Positions 1-5,790 of a stretch of DNA of 5,790 nucleotides are shown here, piece after piece. A model generated the notes under the pieces. It did not search any database. It was not told the origin of the DNA and worked only from the letters and a program-made list of their open reading frames with translations. The DNA lies in assembly GCA_964489835.1 (NCBI GenBank), contig CAZBBC010000214.1:1-5790 (forward strand). The letters are read 5' to 3'. Numbering within the stretch: position 1 is the first letter of the stretch; each line of letters opens with the position of its first letter. This stretch comes from CAZBBC01 sp964489835. GTDB taxonomy: Bacteria > Calditrichota > Calditrichia > JAJRVZ01. A program made the position numbers and the translations under genes.

Positions 1-2193
1 CGTCTGAATATGGCCGAAGAGACAGCTGCCTTTGGCTGGGATTTTGAAGCGGTTCGTCAAAATGCCCGGCAAACCTGGAATGAATTGTTAAGTAAAATAG
101 AAGTCGCCGGTGGTTCGGAAACCGATAAAATAAAGTTTTACACCAATATGTATCGTTCCTATTGTGCGCGTACTATTTTTAGTGATGTTAATGGTAAATA
201 TGCAGATATGTGTGAAAAAATCGTGCAGTTAGAAGATCCGGATTCACCAATCTATGGCTGCGATGCTTTTTGGAATACGTTTTGGAATCTGAATCAGCTA
301 TGGTCATTGGTTACCCCGGATATTGCCAACCAGTGGGTGAAATCCTTACTGGAGATATATGATCGCGGGGGATGGCTGTCGAAGGGTCCCGGGGGGATTG
401 AATATTCCAGTATCATGGTTGCTTCGCATGAGATTGCTCTGATTGTCGGTGCCTATCAGAAGGGTATCCGGAACTATGATGTGGAAAAGGCCTACCGGGC
501 GATAAAGGAAATACAGATGAATCCCGGCAGGGTATATGAATGCGGAGGATATGTGGGGAATAGAAATTTGAAGTCTTATATGGAAATGGGCTTTGTCCCT
601 GCAGATGAGGGATCGGCTTCAAATACACTGGAGTATGCCTATGACGATTGGTGTGTTGCTCAGATGGCAAAATCTCTGGGCAAAATGTATGATTATAAAT
701 ATTTTATGAACCGTTCACAGTATTATAAAAACATCTTTGATCCATCAAGCGGATATATGCGTCCTAAGTATACGGGCGGACCCTGGGTAAAAGAATTTGA
801 ACCGGTGATGGGCGCGGTTGGTAAAGAAGATGCCTTTGGTACCAAGCATTATGTTGAGGGAAATGCCTGGCAATTCAGTTGGTTCGTACCCCATGATGTT
901 CCCGGCCTCGTCGATCTTATAGGGAATGATGAATTTAACAACCGTTTGCAGAAAGGTTTTGAGTGGGCTCAACCCATTTTTGTCAGCGAATATGTGAATC
1001 ACAGTAACCAGCCTAATATGCAGGCTGCTTATTTGTTCAATTATTCCGGCAAACCCTGGCGGACACAGTATTGGGTGCGGGAAATACTGGATAATTATTA
1101 CGGTACCGGTCCGGTCAATGGCTACCCGGGTGATGAGGATCAGGGACAGATGGGTGCCTGGTATGCGATCAGTGCCATCGGCTTGTTTCAAATGGATGGC
1201 GGGGCGTCCACTAATCCTATATATGAAATCGGCAGTCCTCTGTTTGAGAAAATTACTATCCATTTGGATGAAAATTATTATCATGGCAAAAAATTTGTCA
1301 TTGAAGCAAAAAATACATCTAAGGAAAACAGGTATATTCAATCGGCGACTTTGAACGGGAAAGATTTAAATACATTCTGGTTTTATCATAAGGATCTTGT
1401 CAACGGTGGTGAACTGGTCCTGGAAATGGGATCCTTCCCTAATAAGGAGTGGGCAACCGCTGCTGATCCTCCCGATACCTCTGATTTGGAGCCGATGGTC
1501 ACAACCCCATATATTAAAAGCGGACAAAAACAATTTCTGAATGAAACCGAAATTTCCCTGGCCTGTGACACAGAAGATGCCAGGATCTATTATACATGGG
1601 ATGGAAGCATGCCTGACAAAGGATCGATATTGTTTTCAGAACCGGTTACGGTCACCAAAACTTCAACCATAAAAATGCGCGCCTTTGTGGGGAGCACGTC
1701 CAGTCTGACCGCAACCGCTTTGTTTAAAAAAGCAGAGACGCAAAAAGTAATCCAACCGGAAATGCTCGATCCGGGAATTTCTTATCATTATTATACCGGA
1801 TTTTTTCGCGATGTCCATGACTTTGCATCATTAAAACCTCAAAGATCGGGGATCCTGGCAAACTTTTTGATTGATCCACGCGATCGGGAACAATATTTCG
1901 CTTTTGATTTTATGGGCTATATTCAAATACTAACCGAAGGATATTATACCTTTTATTTAATATCAAATGACGGTGCACGAATGTATCTGGATGAGCAATT
2001 ATTGATCAACAATGATGGATTACATCCGGCGGCAGAGGAATCGCAAACCACAGCACTTACCAAAGGAATGCACCCGATTGTGGTCCGCTATTTTCAGGAA
2101 GGGGGTACGCATCATTTTGAGGTAAACTGGAAAGGCCCGGGATTTGATAAACAGGATATACCCTCCTCCGTATTATTTCATAAAAAGGATTAA
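1..2193 (+). CDS. GH92 exo-alpha-mannosidase with C-terminal chitobiase-like and PA14 domains (5' end outside window)
   Basis: Residues are counted from the Met codon at position 10. The frame is open to position 1 (codons for R-L-N precede that Met) and the first residues already match the middle of the family, so the true start lies upstream and the N-terminal beta-domain is missing. GH92 enzymes hydrolyse terminal alpha-mannose with inversion and need calcium. Family landmarks in order: FYTNMYRS and SDVNGKY near 43-64, EYAYDDW near 210, VEGNAWQFSW (E283, probable general acid), FNYSGKPWRTQYWVREI near 345, GDEDQGQMGAWY (D375 and D377, the probable catalytic-base aspartate pair), YEIGSPLFEKI, and SATLNGK to PNKEW (478-481). 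Next come a CHB_HEX_C-like beta-sandwich (about 497-574, with IYYTWDGSMPD) and a PA14 domain (about 589-722, with YTFYLISNDGARMYLD and RYFQEGG). PA14 often binds glycans, so a targeting role is likely. The usual WDTFR segment reads WNTFWN here, which I take to be a subfamily trait. Secretion cannot be judged without the N-terminus. A TAA ends the gene, 265 bp before the GH38 start. Family assignment is firm; linkage specificity is not. Confidence 0.95.
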   Translation, partial: RLNMAEETAAFGWDFEAVRQNARQTWNELLSKIEVAGGSETDKIKFYTNMYRSYCARTIFSDVNGKYADMCEKIVQLEDPDSPIYGCDAFWNTFWNLNQLWSLVTPDIANQWVKSLLEIYDRGGWLSKGPGGIEYSSIMVASHEIALIVGAYQKGIRNYDVEKAYRAIKEIQMNPGRVYECGGYVGNRNLKSYMEMGFVPADEGSASNTLEYAYDDWCVAQMAKSLGKMYDYKYFMNRSQYYKNIFDPSSGYMRPKYTGGPWVKEFEPVMGAVGKEDAFGTKHYVEGNAWQFSWFVPHDVPGLVDLIGNDEFNNRLQKGFEWAQPIFVSEYVNHSNQPNMQAAYLFNYSGKPWRTQYWVREILDNYYGTGPVNGYPGDEDQGQMGAWYAISAIGLFQMDGGASTNPIYEIGSPLFEKITIHLDENYYHGKKFVIEAKNTSKENRYIQSATLNGKDLNTFWFYHKDLVNGGELVLEMGSFPNKEWATAADPPDTSDLEPMVTTPYIKSGQKQFLNETEISLACDTEDARIYYTWDGSMPDKGSILFSEPVTVTKTSTIKMRAFVGSTSSLTATALFKKAETQKVIQPEMLDPGISYHYYTGFFRDVHDFASLKPQRSGILANFLIDPRDREQYFAFDFMGYIQILTEGYYTFYLISNDGARMYLDEQLLINNDGLHPAAEESQTTALTKGMHPIVVRYFQEGGTHHFEVNWKGPGFDKQDIPSSVLFHKKD

Positions 2194-2217
2194 TCTAGGA
2201 GAGTCTAAAATCATTTT

Positions 2218-2337
2218 AACCACAAAGCGCACGAAGCACACGAAGTTTTTATATATATATAATCTTTGTGTAAACTTTGCTTTAGATAAAAGAATAGTCA
2301 TTATAATATCTTCGTGACCTTCGTGGACTTCGTGGTA
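2218..2337. repeat. Imperfect inverted repeat with 28-nt arms made of 9-mers
   Basis: The left arm is 2218-2245 and the right arm is 2310-2337. The reverse complement of the left arm matches the right arm at 22 of 28 positions. Each arm is three 9-mers with the core CTTCGTG or CTTTGTG plus two variable bases. On the right they read CTTCGTGAC, CTTCGTGGA, CTTCGTGGT; on the left, reverse-complemented, CTTCGTGTG, CTTCGTGCG, CTTTGTGGT. Most mismatches fall on the two variable bases. The 64-nt centre holds (TA)6 (2250-2261) and a decayed unit, CTTTGTGTA, at 2264-2272. The function is unknown. It could be a mobile repeat remnant, or form a cruciform or RNA hairpin. Confidence 0.8.
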
Positions 2338-2351
2338 AAAGATATTTATAT

Positions 2352-2365
2352 GTTCTAATTAGAAC
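2352..2365. promoter_or_regulatory. Perfect 14-nt palindrome, possible operator
   Basis: GTTCTAATTAGAAC is perfectly self-complementary. It lies about 94 bp upstream of the preferred GH38 start, a position and symmetry that would suit a dimeric regulator. No regulator gene is in the window and no second copy was seen. The site also directly abuts a hairpin cluster, so it may simply belong to the local repeat structure. The sequence is certain; the regulatory role is a guess. Confidence 0.3.
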
Positions 2366-2398
2366 GGCCAGAAGCCGTCGCTCACCTGAAGGGTGAGC
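2364..2398. repeat. Two adjacent short hairpins
   Basis: The first stem is ACGGC (2364-2368) with loop CAGAA and partner GCCGT (2374-2378). The second is GCTCACC (2380-2386) with loop TGAAG and partner GGTGAGC (2392-2398). Both stems pair perfectly and only one base separates them. The following bases are CCTAGGTTC, with no T tract, so an intrinsic terminator is unlikely. They resemble the short GC-stem hairpins in the region after the GH38 gene. Confidence 0.65.
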
Positions 2399-2458
2399 CC
2401 TAGGTTCTTTGTGGTTAGTATTTACACTTTCCCTTAATTGAAAGCGAGACAGAAAGAA

Positions 2459-5062
2459 ATGAAAATATTTGCCGTCATTATTGTTTTAATCAGCACCTTA
2501 AGCATGTGTCTTGCGCAGAAAGAATCTGAGCAACCCCCCGCTTCGCTAGCGGAAATGACCATGCATATTATTCCTCAGGCACATATTGATCTGGCCTGGT
2601 GGTGGCGCTATAATCCGGAGACGTTACATATTATTGTCAAACATACCTTGGAAACAGCTTTTGAAAATATGGAAAAATATCCTGATTATACGTTTACGTA
2701 TTTACAGGTGCCGGCTATTGAGCCTCTGGAAGAATTATATCCTGAGCTTTTCTATAAATTGCGTTATTATACTCATCGTAAAGAGGCCTTGGGCAATCGG
2801 ATTCGCAACCCAGGTGCGAGTGGATCGGAAGGGCGTCTGGCGATTGGCAGTGGTTTGTGGTGTGAAATCGACGGTTGTCTGCCATGCGGAGAATCCCTGG
2901 TTCGTCAGTGTCTTTACGGAAAGCGTTTTTTTGAAAAACAGTTCGGTATTGATGTGAAGACGGCATGGTTTCAGGATGCCTGGACCCATCCCTGGACCTA
3001 TCCCCAAATTCTTAAAAAAAGCGGGATTGATTCATATATGTTTTCCCGGCCCAGGGGGGAAGGGGAGCAAATGTTCTGGTGGCAGTCTCCGGATGGTTCA
3101 CAAGTATTTGCCTATAAACCCTTCAAGATTGACGGAGAGAGTCTTCCTCCTCAGCAGGAAATCGACAGCCGTTTAATGGATATGAACAGACAATACGGTG
3201 TAATTGATGATATTATTCTGACCGGTGTTGGGAATCACGGCGGCGGGGCAATAAAAGCGGATGTTGAGAGAATGAAGAACATCATGGCAAAAAGAGATTC
3301 GCGACCATCAAAAAACAATCTACCACCAAAACTGATGTTCAGTACACCTTCCCGCTTTGTAAAGGCTGTGATGAATAAAGCACATACCTTCCCGGTTGTC
3401 AATGATGAGCTAACGCCAAGCATTCGCGGTGCCTATACCAGCGTAGGAGAGATCAAAAAAGGTAACAGAGACTGTGAGAATCTGTTAATCACCCTTGAAA
3501 AATTCTCTTCTATCGCTTTTAAACTTGGTGTGGCAAAATATCCGGAGACCTGTATATTCGACGCCTGGAAAAAAGTAATGATTAACCAATTTCACGACAC
3601 CATTTCGGGTACTGATATTCCCCCCTCCATTGACGATGCGCTGCTTCGGTATAAAGAGGTTTTAGAGACAGGTACCGAGATGCTTGAAAAGACTCTGAAA
3701 GCGATAGGCACCAGAATAAATACGGAAGGACAAGGTCTGCCGCTAATCGTATTTAATCCCCTTTCCTGGCAGAGGACCGATGTCATTGAAACGGAGATTG
3801 AATTATCAAACCCCGTAAACAATCTCCAGGTCTTTGATAACCGCGGTAACCGCCTGGCAACTCAGATAACCCATAGTAAGAAGAAGAATGCGAAATATCA
3901 GGTACGTTTTCTTTTTATTACTGAGGAAATACCTCCTCTTGGATATAAATGCTACTGGGTGCGGTCCGTTAAAGATGCACTAGAATCTGGCAGTATCTTA
4001 AAAGCGCGTATCAATGAAATGGAGAATGAATTTTTCAACATTACAATTGATCCTGTTAGCGGCTGTTTAAAAAGTGTCTTTGACAAGCAGCATAAACGTG
4101 AAGTTTTAGATAAATTGGCGAAGGCTAACCAGATTCAGATTATAGAGGATTTTGGTGATTCCGAAGGATTCTTAAAATCTCCTGAGGGCGTGAGTAAATA
4201 TAACTTTTGGACCGGTCTATCCCGGGAGACAGATAAAGATCCCGAAATTGAATTGATTGAGAATGGTGCCGTTAGAATTGTGTTACAGGTAAAGAAAAAA
4301 TTCGAATTGGCCCGATTTGTACAAAGGATAAAAATATATCCTAAAATTCACCGGATTGATTTTGATCTGGTCATTGACTGGCAGGGGAAAAACAAGATGG
4401 TTAAGGTTGCCTTTCCTTTAGATGTTAGAAGTCCTGAAGCCACCTATGAGATTCCTTACGGAACGATCGAACGTCCCAGTAAAGGAGAAGAACACGTGGC
4501 TCAGAAATGGGTGGATATATCTGAAAATGACTATGGCGTCAGTTTAATTAACGACAGCAGATATGGCCATGATGTGACGGAGAATGTGATTCGATTGAGT
4601 GTGTTGCGCAGTCCGGATAAACCGGTTAAGACAACGGATGAAGCAGGGATTCATCGATTAAAATATGCGCTTTATCCCCATGCCGGTAGCTGGCAGGAAG
4701 CCAATGTGATGCAAAGGGGATACGAATTTAACAATCCATTGATCGCCGTTGTCGATTCTGTTCATAGAGGAGCTCTCCCCCCTGTCCATTCCTTTATAGA
4801 GATCACACCAAAAAATTTGATTCTTTCGGTATTGAAGAAAGCCGAAGATTCAGAGGATTTAGTGCTGCGATTTTATGAGACTGAAGGAAAAAAGTGCACA
4901 GCGAATATCATTTTCTCAGAGCACCTGCCCATAGATGCTGTTTATAAAATTGATTTGTTAGAAAACGCCGTAGAGGACGTAAAGAGTAATGAACGTGGTT
5001 TTAATGCAAAGGCAGGAGCCTTTTCGATCGAGAGCTTTAAATTGATTAAGGATGTTTATTAG
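2459..5062 (+). CDS. Exported GH38 alpha-mannosidase, complete
   Basis: This is a zinc-dependent, retaining alpha-mannosidase of 867 residues, numbered from ATG 2459. That start gives a clean signal peptide: K2, a hydrophobic core (IFAVIIVLISTLSM), and likely cleavage after A19. An in-frame TTG at 2438, right after a TAA, would only add seven polar residues; neither start has a strong Shine-Dalgarno sequence. C17 is preceded by L-S-M, a poor lipobox, so a soluble exported protein is favoured. The catalytic domain (about 34-320) has AHID (H42, D44) and FQDAW with the predicted nucleophile D173. The middle domain (about 324-420) has FHDTISGTD with H379. H42, D44, D173 and H379 are the expected zinc ligands, so the site looks intact. 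The C-terminal domain (about 426-867) opens with VFNPLSWQRTD and ends in IESFKLI, as is usual. Oddities are about 20 extra residues at 103-124 and a GNHGGG loop (N259) where many relatives have GDGGGG. With the adjacent GH92 gene it probably trims alpha-mannosidic glycans in the periplasm or outside the cell. Confidence 0.95.
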   Translation: MKIFAVIIVLISTLSMCLAQKESEQPPASLAEMTMHIIPQAHIDLAWWWRYNPETLHIIVKHTLETAFENMEKYPDYTFTYLQVPAIEPLEELYPELFYKLRYYTHRKEALGNRIRNPGASGSEGRLAIGSGLWCEIDGCLPCGESLVRQCLYGKRFFEKQFGIDVKTAWFQDAWTHPWTYPQILKKSGIDSYMFSRPRGEGEQMFWWQSPDGSQVFAYKPFKIDGESLPPQQEIDSRLMDMNRQYGVIDDIILTGVGNHGGGAIKADVERMKNIMAKRDSRPSKNNLPPKLMFSTPSRFVKAVMNKAHTFPVVNDELTPSIRGAYTSVGEIKKGNRDCENLLITLEKFSSIAFKLGVAKYPETCIFDAWKKVMINQFHDTISGTDIPPSIDDALLRYKEVLETGTEMLEKTLKAIGTRINTEGQGLPLIVFNPLSWQRTDVIETEIELSNPVNNLQVFDNRGNRLATQITHSKKKNAKYQVRFLFITEEIPPLGYKCYWVRSVKDALESGSILKARINEMENEFFNITIDPVSGCLKSVFDKQHKREVLDKLAKANQIQIIEDFGDSEGFLKSPEGVSKYNFWTGLSRETDKDPEIELIENGAVRIVLQVKKKFELARFVQRIKIYPKIHRIDFDLVIDWQGKNKMVKVAFPLDVRSPEATYEIPYGTIERPSKGEEHVAQKWVDISENDYGVSLINDSRYGHDVTENVIRLSVLRSPDKPVKTTDEAGIHRLKYALYPHAGSWQEANVMQRGYEFNNPLIAVVDSVHRGALPPVHSFIEITPKNLILSVLKKAEDSEDLVLRFYETEGKKCTANIIFSEHLPIDAVYKIDLLENAVEDVKSNERGFNAKAGAFSIESFKLIKDVY

Positions 5063-5331
5063 AGTTATGAATGGCACCTAATAATAAATTCCCAATCATT
5101 AGATCTGCCAAAGGCAGAGAAACCGGAGACTTTAATTAGGGGTTGGTTAGATAGAAAGTAGGAATTTAAATATCATTAAATTCAGAGTAATAATGGTATT
5201 TTTCCTGCAAAGCAGACCGATATCGTTTAGATAAAGTTTAAAATAATTTTAATTGCAAAAAGCGCGCAATAGCAGTTCTGATCTATTACAAATATGAACT
5301 TTAATACTTAATACACTGAATAATTCATACC
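5063..5331. other. A/T-rich non-coding region after the GH38 gene
   Basis: No coding sequence longer than a few codons and no RNA gene is recognisable here. An ATG at 5067 runs only four codons. The visible structure is limited to two small hairpins and a weak ATTGC/GCAAT stem around 5253-5271. No stem is followed by a T run, so the terminator of the GH38 transcript is not identifiable. Confidence 0.6.
5104..5118. repeat. Short perfect hairpin TCTGCC-AAA-GGCAGA
   Basis: A 6-bp perfect stem with an AAA loop lies 42 bp after the GH38 stop. There is no downstream T tract (GAAACCGG follows), so an intrinsic terminator is only a weak possibility. A shorter look-alike, CTGC-AAA-GCAG, lies at 5205-5215. 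Both are followed by a purine-rich stretch containing ACCG. Confidence 0.5.
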
Positions 5332-5332
5332 G

Positions 5333-5353
5333 CAGCCGTTGGCTGCAAACAAA
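5333..5353. repeat. Left copy of a 21-nt inverted repeat with a hairpin core
   Basis: The copy has a GCAGCC-GTT-GGCTGC hairpin core (5332-5346) followed by an AAACAAA tail. Its reverse complement matches 5770-5790 at 20 of 21 positions. The only difference lies in the hairpin loop. The asymmetric tail points toward the enclosed 416 bp. Confidence 0.8.
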
Positions 5354-5488
5354 TATCAAATTACAAATTACAAAATCCAAATAATAATCAATTTTCAAAA
5401 TACTCATGACTAAAATTTAATTGACTGAATTTTTGAAATTGTGATTTGAAATTTATTTGATATTTGCGATTTGTTATTTGTTATTTTC
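5350..5488. repeat. A/T-rich imperfect inverted repeat with 7-nt internal periodicity
   Basis: The left arm (about 5350-5401) is A-rich and contains two tandem AAATTAC units. The right arm (about 5429-5488) is T-rich and contains tandem ATTTGTT units. The arms share a perfect 12-nt complement: CAAATATCAAAT at 5350-5361 and ATTTGATATTTG at 5455-5466. Beyond that they align imperfectly, with a gap. The composition makes chance complementarity easier, but the 12-nt match and the parallel periodicity support a real relationship. Confidence 0.6.
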
Positions 5489-5540
5489 AAAACTTTGTTT
5501 TTTTAACAAAAATTTTACTAACCTGGATAATTCATTTCTC

Positions 5541-5600
5541 GCCCGTCTGCGCCCGTCTGCGCCCTTCTGCGCCGGGCAGGCCGGGCAGGCTAAGGCGCAG
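5541..5600. repeat. GC-rich tandem repeats forming a possible hairpin
   Basis: Three tandem copies of the 10-mer GCCCGTCTGC occupy 5541-5570, the third with one change (G to T). Two exact copies of the 9-mer CCGGGCAGG follow at 5572-5589. A perfect 7-bp stem pairs CTGCGCC (5567-5573) with GGCGCAG (5594-5600) around the second array. A degenerate CCGGGCAAG recurs at 5659-5667. The block stands out sharply from the A/T-rich DNA on its left. Its function is unknown. Confidence 0.75.
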
Positions 5601-5609
5601 CGATATTAA

Positions 5610-5761
5610 TAGAACACGGATGACGCAGATTATCCGTTGAAGCCGGATCCCGTCATAGCCGGGCAAGCAGGCGTAGACTGAAACTGATTTGTACGGATTA
5701 AAACTAAAACAATAATAATTTTTAAATAAAATCCATGTTAATCCGTGGAATCCGTGGACTA
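5610..5761. repeat. Second 9-mer-based inverted repeat
   Basis: The left arm (5610-5634) contains ACACGGATG followed by ACGCAGATT. The right arm (5737-5761) contains two tandem AATCCGTGG units. The reverse complement of the right arm matches the left arm at 18 of 25 positions. Aligned on CGTGGA, the 9-mer resembles the CTTCGTGGA unit of the repeat between the two genes. That suggests one repeat class occurs in both non-coding regions. Confidence 0.6.
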
Positions 5762-5769
5762 TTTTTTTC

Positions 5770-5790
5770 TTTGTTTGCAGCCAGCGGCTG
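5770..5790. repeat. Right copy of the 21-nt inverted repeat, at the window edge
   Basis: The sequence is a TTTGTTT tail followed by a GCAGCC-AGC-GGCTG hairpin core. It is the inverted partner of 5333-5353 with one mismatch. The window stops within the hairpin, so its outer end and any target-site duplication cannot be seen. Confidence 0.8.

Larger units (their letters stand above)
2194..2458. other. Repeat-rich intergenic region between the two mannosidase genes
   Basis: This 265-bp gap holds no plausible gene. From left to right it contains a weak A/T palindrome (TAAAATCATTTTA, 2206-2218), a long imperfect inverted repeat around a (TA)6 tract, a perfect 14-nt palindrome, two hairpins, and a short stretch leading to the GH38 start. 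No stem is followed by a run of T, so no intrinsic terminator is supported. A promoter for the GH38 gene must lie here if the gene is not read through from GH92, but no convincing -35/-10 pair is visible. The 28-nt inverted repeat makes simple co-transcription uncertain. Confidence 0.8.

Noticed and set aside
1118..1354. Short + strand reading frame inside the GH92 gene
   Set aside because: It is an out-of-frame overlap with the conserved GDEDQGQMGAWY region and shows no domain of its own.
413..1571. Minus-strand reading frames inside the GH92 gene
   Set aside because: They are antisense to a gene with strong family motifs throughout, and their translations are low-complexity with no recognisable domain.
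2408..2440. Possible Bacteroidota-type promoter (TTTG then TAnnTTTG) before the GH38 gene
   Set aside because: A TTTG is present at 2408-2411, but no TAnnTTTG follows at the right spacing.
2438..2458. TTG at 2438 as the GH38 start
   Set aside because: It has no Shine-Dalgarno sequence and adds seven polar residues before a complete signal peptide that begins at ATG 2459.
2499..2512. Lipoprotein signal with C17 as the lipidated cysteine in GH38
   Set aside because: The preceding residues L-S-M do not fit the usual lipobox, which prefers G, A or S just before the cysteine. Cleavage after A19 is a better fit, though lipidation is not excluded.
2586..3822. Alternative frames on both strands inside the GH38 gene
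   Set aside because: They overlap conserved catalytic motifs of the GH38 protein and have no independent coding signal.
5104..5118. Intrinsic terminator of the GH38 transcript
   Set aside because: The 6-bp stem is not followed by a T tract.
5488..5517. Hairpin TTTGTT/AACAAA near a T run as a terminator
   Set aside because: The stem is entirely A/T within an A/T-rich tract, and no gene lies close upstream on either strand that it would terminate.
5541..5590. CRISPR-like array
   Set aside because: The units are 9-10 nt in direct tandem, with no spacers and no cas genes in the window.

Overview
The window is a two-gene stretch from a bacterium that degrades alpha-mannose-containing glycans. 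Both genes lie on the + strand, with two repeat-rich non-coding regions after them. No replication, defence or phage gene is visible. The taxon cannot be fixed from this sequence. Moderate-to-low GC, a weak A-rich start context, a classical export signal, and non-coding DNA full of degenerate 9-nt repeats would suit an uncultured environmental lineage around the FCB superphylum (Bacteroidota and relatives), but that is inference.

Layout. Positions 1-2193 hold the 3' part of a GH92 exo-alpha-mannosidase whose N-terminal domain lies upstream of the window. A chitobiase-type C-terminal beta-sandwich and a PA14 domain follow the catalytic domain. Positions 2194-2458 are non-coding: a 28-nt imperfect inverted repeat built from 9-mers, a perfect 14-nt palindrome and two small hairpins. 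Positions 2459-5062 hold a complete, exported GH38 alpha-mannosidase with all four expected zinc ligands. Positions 5063-5790 are non-coding. Their second part (5333-5790) is bounded by two inward-facing copies of a 21-nt sequence (20/21 identical). Inside are an A/T-rich inverted repeat, a GC-rich tandem-repeat hairpin, and a further 9-mer-based inverted repeat.

Working together. GH92 enzymes are calcium-dependent, inverting exo-alpha-mannosidases. GH38 enzymes are zinc-dependent, retaining alpha-mannosidases. Side by side, with at least the GH38 exported, they would suit stepwise trimming of high-mannose N-glycans or alpha-mannan outside the cytoplasm. No SusC/SusD pair, regulator or sulfatase is in view, so a full polysaccharide-utilisation locus cannot be claimed.

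The genes belong to recognisable families. The least explained material is the non-coding DNA, above all the 5333-5790 block, which could be a non-autonomous mobile element or a mosaic of genome-specific repeats. I found no convincing new multi-gene system.
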